Under the pieces are notes generated by a model. That model was not told the origin of the DNA, did no database searches, and was given only the letters and a program-made list of their open reading frames with translations. Position numbers and translations under genes: made by a program. DNA of 64,000 nucleotides from JADLGL01 sp963732865 (GTDB lineage Bacteria; Pseudomonadota; Alphaproteobacteria; Rhizobiales; Kaistiaceae): assembly GCA_963732865.1 (NCBI GenBank), contig CAVTBC010000003.1, positions 248,001 to 312,000 of the forward strand, read 5' to 3'. This document shows, piece after piece, positions 35,818 through 45,018 of the stretch; position 1 is the stretch's first letter; each line of letters begins with the position of its first letter.

Positions 35818-36927
35818 CTAAGCCACCGCTGCCAGATCGCGTCGGACGATCTGCCGGAGGGCGTCGATCGGCTCAAGCGCGCCGTCGCGTTCGGTATGCC
35901 AGAACGTCCAGCCATTGCACGCGTCGAGACCCTGGACGGCGGCGCCGACGCGGTGGATCGAGCCGACGACGGCGCCCAATTCCAGCGAACCGTCGGCGCG
36001 CACCAGCGCCTGATGCCGCGCCTTGGCGTCGGTGAGCACCGCGCCGGGCGCGATCAGGCCGGCCTCGAGGAGATTGCCGAAAGGAACACGCGGCTCGGCG
36101 CGCTTGCCGCGGATGGTGGCGAGAGCCTCGGGGGCAACGCGCTCGACAGATGCGATGCGCGCCTCGGCGGCGGCGATATAGTTGGCGTCGCGCTCGATGC
36201 CGATGAAATGGCGGCCAAGCTTGCGCGCCACGGCTCCGGTGGTGCCGGTGCCGAAGAACGGGTCGAGCACAACGTCGCCCGGCTGCGATGAAGCAAGCAG
36301 CACGCGATAGAGCAGCGATTCGGGCTTCTGCGTCGCGTGTACTTTGCGGCCGCCGGTTTTCAACCGCTCGGGCCCGGTGCACAGAGGAATGGTCCAATCG
36401 GAGCGCATCTGGAGATCGTCGTTGAACACCTTGAGCGCGTCATAATTGAACGCATAGTTGGTGTCGGCGCTGCGGCCGGCCCAGATGAGAGTCTCATGCG
36501 CATTGGTGAAGCGGCGGCCGCGGAAATTCGGCATCGGGTTGGTCTTGCGCCAGATGACATCATTGAGGATCCAGAAGCCGAGATCCTGCAGGATGGCGCC
36601 GACGCGGAAGATGTTGTGATAGGAACCGATGACCCAGAGCGCGCCATCGGGCTTCAATGCGCGGCGGCAGCCGAGCAGCCAGGCGCGCGTGAAGGCATCA
36701 TATTCCTCAAAGCTGGCGAACTGGTCCCAATGGTCGTCGACGCCGTCGACTTCCGACTGATCGGGCCGCGTCAGGCGGCCTTCGAGCTGGAGATTGTAGG
36801 GTGGGTCGGCGAAGACGAGATCGACGGAGGCGGCGGGAAGCTTGGCGAGCTCGGCAACGCAATCACCACGGATGATACGGTCTTGACGCAGCGCGTCCGT
36901 TGCCGTTTGCCTCTTACGCTCCGCCAT
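35818..36927 (-). CDS. ccrM: cell-cycle-regulated GANTC adenine-N6 DNA methyltransferase CcrM
   Basis: Methylates adenine in GANTC and thereby ties gene expression to replication in Alphaproteobacteria. The ATG at 36927 gives 369 residues, normal for CcrM. The catalytic motif DPPYNLQL is at residue 41, the SAM motif is VLDPFFGTGTTGAVARKLGR, and TNPMPNFRGRRFTNAHETLI is the group's signature. The C-terminal ~100 residues form the extra DNA-binding domain typical of CcrM (DGSLELGAVVGSIHRVGAAV). It faces the FkbM gene tail to tail. The upstream region holds GANTC sites and a CtrA-type half site. Confidence 0.95.
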   Translation of the reverse strand: MAERKRQTATDALRQDRIIRGDCVAELAKLPAASVDLVFADPPYNLQLEGRLTRPDQSEVDGVDDHWDQFASFEEYDAFTRAWLLGCRRALKPDGALWVIGSYHNIFRVGAILQDLGFWILNDVIWRKTNPMPNFRGRRFTNAHETLIWAGRSADTNYAFNYDALKVFNDDLQMRSDWTIPLCTGPERLKTGGRKVHATQKPESLLYRVLLASSQPGDVVLDPFFGTGTTGAVARKLGRHFIGIERDANYIAAAEARIASVERVAPEALATIRGKRAEPRVPFGNLLEAGLIAPGAVLTDAKARHQALVRADGSLELGAVVGSIHRVGAAVQGLDACNGWTFWHTERDGALEPIDALRQIVRRDLAAVA

Positions 36928-37017
36928 GAAAACAGCCCCGGATTCAACGCGATACACACAGGGCCAAAGCCGGCCGCTCTGTCGCAAACTGGCCTGACAG
37001 GGTGAATTTCCGGTTGA

Positions 37018-37030
37018 GAATCATGGTTAA
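37018..37030 (-). promoter_or_regulatory. CtrA-type half site next to a GANTC site upstream of ccrM
   Basis: On the ccrM strand the sequence TTAACCAT (plus 37023-37030) is immediately followed by GATTC (plus 37018-37022), about 91-103 bases before the ccrM ATG. A second GANTC (36941-36945) lies 14 bases before the ATG. TTAACCAT is a strong half of the CtrA box TTAA-N7-TTAA; the second half is not present. Control of ccrM by CtrA and methylation is known in Caulobacter; here it is inferred. Confidence 0.5.
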
Positions 37031-37090
37031 GGAAATGCAACCTGCCGCACCCCGCGCGGCTTTCGGCGAATTCGGATAGCAATTGGATCA

Positions 37091-38630
37091 ATGCGGCTGA
37101 CGACAAAGCATGGCGGGCCTGCGATGGCATTGGCGATCGCGATGGCGGCGCTGACCGGCCCTGTGCATGCGCAGGAGAACCCCGCTGCGCCGGCGCCGGA
37201 GGAGGCCGCTGCCGCAACGCCGATACCGGTGGCGACGATCGCTTATCCGGGCACCGTGGTCCAGGACCGGCCATTCACGGTGCATTATGACGGCCCCTTG
37301 GCCGACGGTGACCAGGTCCGCCTTTCCTGGCTGGGCACGCCGCTCGATGCCTATATCACCGCCGCCTTCGTTCAGGCCGACGGCGCGCCGATCGAGTTCA
37401 TGGCTCCCGCCGAACGCGGCGTCTACGAACTCCGCTACTGGCATGATGGCGCGGTGCTGTCCCGGGTGCCGTTTCGCATTGAGGCGCTGACGCCGACGCT
37501 AGAAGCACCGGCCACTGTTCAGCAAGGTGGGGATATCGTGGTCGCCTGGCATGCCGATCCGATTGGCGGGCGAACGATCGAAATCGCGCAGCCCCTGGCA
37601 CCACTGGCCGCCGCGCTGGCGACCGTAGACGTGATCCGCAGCGAGCCGACGGTCACGCTGAAGGCACCGGCCCGGCCGGGCACCTATGAGGTGAGGCTGG
37701 TCGACGCGCCGGTCAGCACCGACCAGCCGCCAGAGCTGCGCGACAATGATCAGACCCGCATTCTGGCGCGGGCGACCGTCGTCGTCGCTGCCGCCGATAT
37801 CAGCCTTACGGTTGCCGGCCCTGTTACCGCGGGGCAGGAACTTACCGCCAATTGGACCGGCCCTGGCGGTACGGGCGACGAAATCCGCCTGGCACGGCCA
37901 CAGATGCAGACCACCGACTATCTCGCCACCATCCCGGCCAGAGGCGAAGCGGTCACCTTCCGCGCGCCGTACCCGCCCGGAGGGTACGAAATCCGCTATT
38001 GGTCAGCCGTCCTGCAGGACGTGATCGGCGTGGAGGCGATCGATGTCCAAGCGCCGGCGGCAAGCGTGACGGCGCCGGAAGCGATCGCCGGAGGCACCAC
38101 TTTCGCAATCGACTGGACGGGACCGAACGCGGTCGGCGACCGAAATCGACCTCATCGACGCCAACGGCGCGATCGTCCTGTCGTCGCGCCTGTCCCTGTT
38201 TGGCGATCCGATCGTCGCCGAAGCGCCGGTCATCGCGGGCACCTATGGCCTCGCCTATGTCGCCGACAATGGCAATGCGGTCCTGGCGCGGCAGGCAATC
38301 ACCGTCTCGCAGGCGACGGCGAGCCTTTCCGCGCCGCGAACGGTCAATATTGGAGCGCCGATCGCGGTCACCTGGAACGGGCCGGGCGGGCGTTTTGACG
38401 AGGTCCGTCTCGCCGGCCCCGACGAAGCCGACACGATCGTCACGGCGACGCGGCTGACCGCGGGCACGACGGCAAACCTTGTGGCGCCGGCCGAGCCGGG
38501 CCGCTACCGCCTCCAATATTGGGCCGGCGGCGCGCGCGCCATACTGGCGTCGGTGGCGATCGAGGTCGCCTGCCCGCAATGCGAGCCGGCCCCGGCAGAC
38601 CCGGGCGACGGCTTGCGCCTCGGGCCGTAG
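37091..38630 (+). pseudogene. exported protein with five Ig-like repeats, frameshifted as read
   Basis: A signal peptide (AMALAIAMAALTGPVHA, then QENP) leads into five repeats of roughly 85-95 residues. Each has the pattern 'AP..V..G..f.v.W.GP...gDeIrLa' followed by 'AP..PG.YEiRYW....vla...I.V'; clear copies are PVTAGQELTANWTGPGGTGD and PRTVNIGAPIAVTWNGPGGR. The frame breaks at 38140/38141, where one extra C turns VGDEIDLIDANGA into arginine-rich nonsense. Dropping it continues the fourth and fifth repeats to a TAG at 38628. A CPQC motif lies near the C-terminus. I recall similar repeats attached to VWA-domain proteins in other Alphaproteobacteria. Role unknown; periplasmic adhesion or scaffolding is a guess. 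Confidence 0.75.
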
Positions 38631-38731
38631 GCCGCCAGCGACGAAGCGTTGCCGCCCTTGTTGCTGGGCCGCCGCTCGACGGCTAGGTTGCGGGCCGCAT
38701 TGGACAGCCGAGCCACTGGAGGCTTTGGTTC

Positions 38732-40138
38732 TTGAACTACATCAGCACCAGGGGTGAGGCGCCGTCGGCCGGCTTTGCCGACGTTCTTCTGACCGGATTG
38801 GCGCCGGATGGCGGGCTCTATGTGCCCGACCGCTGGCCGCGGCTCACCGCCGACGAGATCGCGGCTTTCGCAGGGCGGCCCTATGCTGAGGTCGCGGCAG
38901 ATCTGGTCGGGCGTTTTGCCGATGGCGAGATCGCGTCGGACGCGATCTCTGCCATGTGCGCCGCGGCCTATGCGAGTTTCCGGCACAAGGCCGTCGCGCC
39001 GCTGATCCAGCTCGATGCCGATGCGTGGGTTCTCGAACTCTTCCACGGCCCGACCTTCGCCTTCAAAGACCTCGCCATGCAGCTCCTGGCGCGGCTCATG
39101 GACCATGTCCTGAAGGAGCGCGGTCAGCGCGCGACGATCGTTGCCGCAACCTCTGGCGATACCGGCGGTTCGGCCATCGAGGCCTTCCGCGGCGCGGCCA
39201 ATGTCGACCTTTTCGTGCTCTTCCCGAAAGGGCGGGTGTCTGCGGTCCAGCAGCGGCAAATGACCACTGTCGGCGATGCAAATGTCCACCCGATCGCGAT
39301 CGAGGGATCGTTCGACGATTGCCAGGCGCTGGTGAAGGCGCTGTTCGCCAATGACCGGCTGCGCCGGCGGGTTTCGCTCGCCGCCGTCAATTCGATCAAC
39401 TGGGCGCGCATCGTCGCCCAGACGGCCTATTACTTCACCTCCGCGGTGGCCCTCGGAAGCCCCGCCCGCAAGATCGCCTATTGTGTCCCCACCGGTAATT
39501 TCGGCGATGTCTTCGCCGGCCATGTTGCCGCCCAGATGGGGCTGTCCATGGCGAAGCTGGTGGTCGCCACCAACAGCAACGATATCCTCGCCAGGGCAAT
39601 CGCAACGGGACGCTACGAATTGCGCGATGTCGTGCCGACCAGTTCGCCGTCGATGGACATCCAGATCTCGTCGAATTTCGAGCGCCTGCTTTGGGAAGCC
39701 TCTGGCGGCAGCGGCGAGGCCGTCCGACGGTCGATGGCGCAACTGAAGCAGAGCGGCGGATTCGATATCGCCGCCGACGCCCTTGCCCGCATCCGGCAGG
39801 ACTTCGCGGCGGGCCGCGCCGGCGAGGCCGACATGGCGGCGGCGATGAAGACGACACTGGACCAGACGGGCTATCTTGCCGACCCGCATACCAGCGTCGC
39901 GCTGGCCGTGGCCGCGCAACACAAATCGCCCGGCGTGCCGATGGTGACACTGGCGACGGCGCATCCGGCCAAGTTCCCGGAGGCCGTCGCGGCGGCGACC
40001 GGGAGCCGCCCCGCTGTGCCGGCGGAAATTGCGGCGCTGGCCGGCCGCGAAGAGCGGTTCAGCGTTCTCGGCAACGATATCGGCGCCCTTGCGCACTACA
40101 TCGAAACACATGCCCGCGCGGCAACACAGGAAGCTTGA
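38732..40138 (+). CDS. thrC: threonine synthase
   Basis: A PLP enzyme converting O-phosphohomoserine to threonine. TTG start with GGAGG about ten bases upstream; the N-terminus MNYISTRGEAPSAGFADVLL is conserved. The PLP lysine is in FHGPTFAFKDLAMQLLARLM (K near 112), with the phosphate loop ATSGDTGGSAIEAF and PTGNFGDVFAGHVAAQMGL. Full length at 468 residues. Its partner thrB is at 46 kb. The M16 peptidase gene begins seven bases after the stop. Confidence 0.95.
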   Translation: MNYISTRGEAPSAGFADVLLTGLAPDGGLYVPDRWPRLTADEIAAFAGRPYAEVAADLVGRFADGEIASDAISAMCAAAYASFRHKAVAPLIQLDADAWVLELFHGPTFAFKDLAMQLLARLMDHVLKERGQRATIVAATSGDTGGSAIEAFRGAANVDLFVLFPKGRVSAVQQRQMTTVGDANVHPIAIEGSFDDCQALVKALFANDRLRRRVSLAAVNSINWARIVAQTAYYFTSAVALGSPARKIAYCVPTGNFGDVFAGHVAAQMGLSMAKLVVATNSNDILARAIATGRYELRDVVPTSSPSMDIQISSNFERLLWEASGGSGEAVRRSMAQLKQSGGFDIAADALARIRQDFAAGRAGEADMAAAMKTTLDQTGYLADPHTSVALAVAAQHKSPGVPMVTLATAHPAKFPEAVAAATGSRPAVPAEIAALAGREERFSVLGNDIGALAHYIETHARAATQEA

Positions 40139-40144
40139 GTCAAC

Positions 40145-41419
40145 ATGTCGGTACAGGTCACGCGTCTTCCCTTCGGCCCGACGGTGGTGAGCCACCGCAT
40201 GGATCATCTCAAGAGCGCGGCGCTCGGCATCTGGGTCGATTCGGGCTCACGCTCGGAGACGGTCGGCGAGAACGGCATCGCCCATCTGCTTGAGCACATG
40301 GCCTTCAAGGGAACCGCCAAGCGCAGCGCCATCGGCATCGCCGAAGAGATCGAGGCGGTCGGCGGTGAACTCAACGCCGCCACCAGCACCGAGCAGACGC
40401 AATATTATGCCCGCGTCCTCAAGGAGGATGTGCCCCTTGCCCTCGATATCCTCACCGACATTCTGCGCAATTCTACCTTCGATCCGGAGGAGCTGAAGCG
40501 CGAGCAGCACGTCATCGTGCAGGAGATCGGCGCCGCCCTCGATACGCCGGAGGACCTCGTCTACGACTTCTTCTCCGCCGCCGCCTTTCCCGACCAGGCG
40601 ATCGGCCGTCCGATCCTCGGCACCGAGGCATCGGTTCGTTCGATGACGCGGCAGTCGCTGTTCGACTATCTCGGCCGGCATTATCGCGGCCCGTCATTGG
40701 TCGTGGCGGCGGCCGGCGCGATCGACCACGACGCTCTCGTCAGAATGGCAATCGAGGGGCTCGACGGCGTTACCGGTGAGCCGGGGCCCGCTCCCGACCG
40801 CGCGCAGTACCATGGTGGCGACCGCCGCGAGGTGCGCGAGCTGATGGAGGCGCAGATCGTTCTCGGCTTCGGCGGCCGCGCCGTTACCTCGCCCGACTAT
40901 TACATCGCGCAGATCCTCGCCACCGCGGTCGGCGGCGGAATGTCATCGCGTCTGTTCCAGGAAGTGCGCGAGAAGCGCGGGCTCTGCTATTCGATCTATG
41001 CCTTCCATTGGGCCTTCGCCGATGGCGGCATTTTCGGCGTTCATGCCGCGACCGGCGAAGGCGATGTCGCCGAACTGATGCCGGTGGTGCTCGGCGAGAT
41101 CGAGCGCGCCGCCAACGACATCACCGAGGCGGAGATCGACCGTGCCAAGGCCCAGGCCCGCGCCGGCCTGCTGATGGCGCTTGAAAGTCCCATCTCCCGC
41201 GCCGGCCAAATCGCCCGCCAGATCCTAGTGTTCGGCAGGGTCATCCCGATCGAGGAATTGGTCGAAAAAATCAACGCCGTGACGGTTGCCGATGTACGCC
41301 GGCTTGCAGCGGCGATATTTACGGAGACGACGCCGACGCTGGCGGCGATCGGACCGGTCGGCAAGCTGATCGACCATGATCGCGTCGTCACCCGGCTTGG
41401 TGCTCCCGCGGCCGCCTGA
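40145..41419 (+). CDS. M16 family zinc peptidase (mitochondrial-processing-peptidase-like)
   Basis: A 424-residue pitrilysin-type peptidase. The inverted zinc motif H-x-x-E-H is at about residue 47 (IAHLLEHMAFKGTAKRS), with the distal glutamate in REQHVIVQEIGAA. Further conserved regions are GGELNAATSTEQTQYYARVL and a VGGGMSSRLFQEVREKRGLC glycine loop before a second, non-catalytic domain. Alphaproteobacterial members resemble mitochondrial MPP-beta; the native substrate is unknown. It is commonly next to thrC in Rhizobiales. Confidence 0.92.
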   Translation: MSVQVTRLPFGPTVVSHRMDHLKSAALGIWVDSGSRSETVGENGIAHLLEHMAFKGTAKRSAIGIAEEIEAVGGELNAATSTEQTQYYARVLKEDVPLALDILTDILRNSTFDPEELKREQHVIVQEIGAALDTPEDLVYDFFSAAAFPDQAIGRPILGTEASVRSMTRQSLFDYLGRHYRGPSLVVAAAGAIDHDALVRMAIEGLDGVTGEPGPAPDRAQYHGGDRREVRELMEAQIVLGFGGRAVTSPDYYIAQILATAVGGGMSSRLFQEVREKRGLCYSIYAFHWAFADGGIFGVHAATGEGDVAELMPVVLGEIERAANDITEAEIDRAKAQARAGLLMALESPISRAGQIARQILVFGRVIPIEELVEKINAVTVADVRRLAAAIFTETTPTLAAIGPVGKLIDHDRVVTRLGAPAAA

Positions 41420-41433
41420 TCGAGACAACGCCC

Positions 41434-42027
41434 TTGGCCTTTCTCCGCTCCGCCCCGCAGCCCAATACGATCACCGGCATCCGCGGCGAGCGGGTGACGT
41501 TGCGGGCGCCGACCTTGGCGGATTTTGGCGAATGGGCCGATCTTCGCTTCAGGAGCCGCCGCTTCCTGGCGCCCTGGGAACCGGTATGGCCGGCCGACGA
41601 GCTCTCGCGGATCGGCTACCGGCGGCGCATCCGGCGCTATCAGCGCGAAATCAAGGAAGGCACCGGGTACCCGTTCTTCGTCTTCTCCAATGACGAGGCG
41701 ACCCTGCTTGGTGGGCTGACGCTGTCGCATGTCCAGCGCGGCGTCACCCAATCTGCCTCGGTGGGCTACTGGATGGGCGAGCAGTTTGCCCGGCGTGGCT
41801 TTATGTCCGACGCAGTGAGGGCGGTTGTAGGCTTCGCTTTCGACACGCTGCGGCTTCATCGTCTGGAGGCCGCCTGCCTGCCCCACAACGCCGCCTCCAT
41901 CGGACTTCTCGAAAAAACCGGATTCACGCGTGAGGGCTACGCGCGGAGCTATTTGTGCATTGATGGCCGCTGGCAGGACCACGTGCTCTTCGCGATCATC
42001 AGCAGCGACGTAAAAGCCGGTCGGTAA
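41434..42027 (+). CDS. GNAT acetyltransferase, RimJ/RimL type
   Basis: A 197-residue N-acetyltransferase with TTG start 15 bases after the peptidase gene. The GNAT order is visible: N-terminal GERVTLRAPTLADFGEWADL, then GGLTLSHVQRGVTQSASVGY, the CoA-binding stretch GEQFARRGFMSDAVRAVVGF, and the C-terminal RLEAACLPHNAASIGLLEKT ending GFTREGYARSYLCIDGRWQD. RimJ-like members modify ribosomal protein N-termini; a wider protein-acetylation role is possible. Confidence 0.88.
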   Translation: MAFLRSAPQPNTITGIRGERVTLRAPTLADFGEWADLRFRSRRFLAPWEPVWPADELSRIGYRRRIRRYQREIKEGTGYPFFVFSNDEATLLGGLTLSHVQRGVTQSASVGYWMGEQFARRGFMSDAVRAVVGFAFDTLRLHRLEAACLPHNAASIGLLEKTGFTREGYARSYLCIDGRWQDHVLFAIISSDVKAGR

Positions 42028-42031
42028 ACTG

Positions 42032-42091
42032 GCCCGGTGGCGCTTGCTTGTTGTTCAGCGGGGCCGCATTCACTAAACAGTTTCACCGGGC
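42032..42091. repeat. 8-bp inverted repeat upstream of the EAL gene
   Basis: GCCCGGTG (42032-42039) and CACCGGGC (42084-42091) are perfect inverted repeats about 44 bases apart, just before the leader of the EAL protein gene. A transcript could form a long-looped hairpin, but the loop contains no obvious structure, so a regulatory role is speculative. Confidence 0.35.
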
Positions 42092-42109
42092 AGGGTGATC
42101 GGAGGGTCA

Positions 42110-45007
42110 GTGTCGTCGTTGCGTTGGGTGCATGTCCTCCTGGCCGCCATGTTGTTGGCGCTGGTCGGCGGACCGATCAAGGCGTTTGCCTTCGATACGG
42201 TCGCGATTCCGCTCGACAATCGTACCCTCGACATGACGCCGGCGACGGACTTCTTCACCACCGACGAGCCGCGCTTCGCCACCCAGTCGGCGCCTGACGC
42301 CAACGGCATCATCCGCAATTTGCTGGTCGACCCGCCGGTCGGCGACGGCCCGCTCTACCATTTCGCCGTGTTCGCGCTGGTCAACAACTCCGACCACCAG
42401 ATCGACCGACTGCTCGTCGCCCCGCATTTCCGGCTATCGAATTCGGGCCTGTTCGCGCCGGATCTCGGCGGCACGCGCATTCTGGCCGTCTCGGCCAGCA
42501 GCGGCTTCGAGGCGATCCGCCAGCCGAGCCAGGAGGCGGACGTTTATCTCATCACGATGGACCCGGGCTCGATCACCACCTTCATCGTCGAACTCAGGAC
42601 CGGCGACTTGCCGCAAATGCAGCTGTGGGAAGCCGACGCCTACAAAGACGCCATCAACAGCTACACGCTGTTCCGCGGCATCGTGCTCGGCATTGCCGGC
42701 CTCTTGGCGCTGCTGCTCACCATCGTCTTCGTCGTGCGGGGGACGGCGCTGTTTCCCGCGACGGCGGCCCTTGCCTGGGCGGTGCTGATCTATCTCTGCG
42801 TCGATTTCGGCTTCTGGAACCGGGTGCTGCATCTCCAGCCGGGCGAGGACCAATCCTGGCGGGCCGCCTCGGAGGTGTTGCTCGCCGCAGCTTTGGTGAT
42901 CTTCACCTACACCTATCTCCATCTCGGGCGATGGCATGTGCGCTATTCGCACGTCACGATCGCCTGGCTGGTCGGCCTTGTCGCTGTGCTCGGCATCGCG
43001 GTTGTGGAGCCGTCGCTCGCCGCCGGTATCGCGCGCTTCTCCTTCGGCCTGACCGTGCTGCTCGGTTTCGGCCTCATCGGTTATCTCGCCAGCCGCGGCT
43101 TCGACCGCGCGGTGATGCTGGTGCCGACCTGGTTCCTGCTGCTGGTCTGGGTGGCGACCGCCGGCCTTAGTGTGACCGGCGTCATCACCGACGACATGAT
43201 CGAGCCCGCCCTGGCCGCCGGCCTGGTGCTGGTCGTCCTCCTCATCGGCTTCACCGTGATGCAGCACGCCTTCGCCGGAGGCTCGGTCGTGCAGGGGCCA
43301 ATCGACGAGACGGAGCGCAGGGCGCTGGCGCTCACCGGCGCCGGCGACATCGTCTGGGATTGGGACGTCGACCGAGACCGCATCCTGACCGGGGCCGAGG
43401 CAGACGAGCTGCTTGGCCTCGCGCCGGGTACGCTGACCGGCCCATCGGTCGAGTGGATCGAACACATGCACCCCGCCGACCGCGACCGGTTCAAGGCGAT
43501 GCTGGATGCCATCGTCGAGATCCGCCGCGGGCGGCTCAATCAGGAGTTCCGCATCCGCGCCGAGGACGGCCATTATCGCTGGTTCCTGCTGCGGGCGCGG
43601 CCGGTGCTGGGCGCCGACCGGGAGGTGCTGCGCTGTGTCGGCACGCTGTTCGACATCACCGACGAGCGCGTCGCCGAGGAGCGGTTGCTGCATGATTCGG
43701 TCCGCGATCACCTCACCGGCCTGCCGAACCGTCAGCTGTTCATCGACCGCCTCGAAGCGGCGCTGACGCGGTCGACCGAAGAGCAGACGACACGCCCGAC
43801 CGTCCTGCTCGTCGATCTCGACTCGTTCCGCGAGGTCAATGACACCTATGGCATCCCGGTCGGCGATTCGGTGCTGCTGACGATTTCGCGCCGGCTGTCG
43901 CGGCTGGTTAAGCCGCAGGACACGCTGGCCCGTCTGGCCGGCGATCAGTTCGGTCTCATCCTCATTTCGGAGACGGCGCCCGAGCAGATCGCGCGGTTTG
44001 CCGAATCGCTGCGGCGCGCGGTGCGCAGTCCGATCGGCTTCGGCGACAAGGAGATCGTACCGACCGCCTCGATCGGCGTCGCCACGCCTGACGAAAAGAA
44101 GAAGAAGATCGACGCGGCAGAATTGGTGAAGGACGCCGAGATCGGCATGTATCAGGCCAAGCGGCATGGCGGCGACAAGATCGAAGCGTTCCGGCCGGCG
44201 CTGCGCAAGGTCGGCGTCGACGTCTCGACGATGGAGGAAGACCTCAAGCGCGCGCTCAGCCGCGAAGAGATCAAGATCGTCTATCAGCCGGTTGTCCGTC
44301 TCTATGACCGCGCCATCTGCGGCTTCGAGGCACTGGCGCGCTGGGACCACCCGAAACATGGCCGTATCCCGCCGACGGATTTTATTCCGCTCGCCGAACG
44401 GAGCGGCCTGATCTCGCAACTCGGCGTCTTCGTTCTCGAACGGGCCGCCAAGCAGCTCGGCGACTGGCAGCACGAGTTGCGTGTGTCGACGCCGATTTTC
44501 GTCAGCGTCAACATCTCCAGCCGCGAATTGCTGCGCCAGGACCTCATCAGCGACGTCAAATCTGTGCTGGTGCGCGCCAATATCGATCGCGGTTCGCTGA
44601 AGATCGAGCTGACCGAAAGCATCGTCATGGAGAACCCGGAGCGCAGCGCGCAGATGCTCGGCCGTCTGCGCGAGCTTGGCGCCGGCCTGTCGCTCGATGA
44701 TTTCGGTACGGGCTATTCGTCGCTGTCCTATCTGCAGCGCTTTCCCTTCGACACGCTCAAGATCGACAAGAGCTTCATCCGCGGCCAACCCAGCGGACCG
44801 CGCGAGATCATCCTGCGCGCCATTGTCGATCTGGCGCATGATCTCAATATGGATGTCGTTGCCGAAGGCGCCGAAACCGAGGAAGAGGCAGCGGAACTGC
44901 AAGATCTTGGCTGCGAATATGCGCAGGGCTACGTCTTCGGTGCCCCGATGAGCGCCAACAGCGCCTCGAAGCTGCTGATCCACGAGAAGCGCGCCATTCC
45001 CGCCTGA
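42110..45007 (+). CDS. membrane EAL-domain c-di-GMP phosphodiesterase with PAS and degenerate GGDEF
   Basis: About 965 residues. The GTG at 42110 is favoured because GGAGGG (42101-42106) lies just before it. Order: signal/anchor helix; extracytoplasmic 7TMR-DISM-like domain (about 30-175); seven or so membrane helices (about 185-385); PAS domain (about 402-525) with PAC end; GGDEF domain (about 535-690) in which the motif reads AGDQF, so cyclase activity is unlikely; EAL domain (about 705-960) with the key elements intact (FEALARWDHP, VSVNISSREL, ELTESIVMENPE, DDFGTGYSSL, LKIDKSFIRG, VVAEGAET). It should break down c-di-GMP in response to an envelope signal. Confidence 0.92.
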   Translation: MSSLRWVHVLLAAMLLALVGGPIKAFAFDTVAIPLDNRTLDMTPATDFFTTDEPRFATQSAPDANGIIRNLLVDPPVGDGPLYHFAVFALVNNSDHQIDRLLVAPHFRLSNSGLFAPDLGGTRILAVSASSGFEAIRQPSQEADVYLITMDPGSITTFIVELRTGDLPQMQLWEADAYKDAINSYTLFRGIVLGIAGLLALLLTIVFVVRGTALFPATAALAWAVLIYLCVDFGFWNRVLHLQPGEDQSWRAASEVLLAAALVIFTYTYLHLGRWHVRYSHVTIAWLVGLVAVLGIAVVEPSLAAGIARFSFGLTVLLGFGLIGYLASRGFDRAVMLVPTWFLLLVWVATAGLSVTGVITDDMIEPALAAGLVLVVLLIGFTVMQHAFAGGSVVQGPIDETERRALALTGAGDIVWDWDVDRDRILTGAEADELLGLAPGTLTGPSVEWIEHMHPADRDRFKAMLDAIVEIRRGRLNQEFRIRAEDGHYRWFLLRARPVLGADREVLRCVGTLFDITDERVAEERLLHDSVRDHLTGLPNRQLFIDRLEAALTRSTEEQTTRPTVLLVDLDSFREVNDTYGIPVGDSVLLTISRRLSRLVKPQDTLARLAGDQFGLILISETAPEQIARFAESLRRAVRSPIGFGDKEIVPTASIGVATPDEKKKKIDAAELVKDAEIGMYQAKRHGGDKIEAFRPALRKVGVDVSTMEEDLKRALSREEIKIVYQPVVRLYDRAICGFEALARWDHPKHGRIPPTDFIPLAERSGLISQLGVFVLERAAKQLGDWQHELRVSTPIFVSVNISSRELLRQDLISDVKSVLVRANIDRGSLKIELTESIVMENPERSAQMLGRLRELGAGLSLDDFGTGYSSLSYLQRFPFDTLKIDKSFIRGQPSGPREIILRAIVDLAHDLNMDVVAEGAETEEEAAELQDLGCEYAQGYVFGAPMSANSASKLLIHEKRAIPA

Positions 45008-45018
45008 GGGAGAGAGCG

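Noticed and set aside
42434..44983. Long open frame (about 850 codons) on the minus strand opposite the EAL gene
   Set aside because: It mirrors the codon periodicity of the sense gene, is rich in arginine, glutamine and histidine, and shows no domain. It is a shadow frame caused by high G+C third positions.
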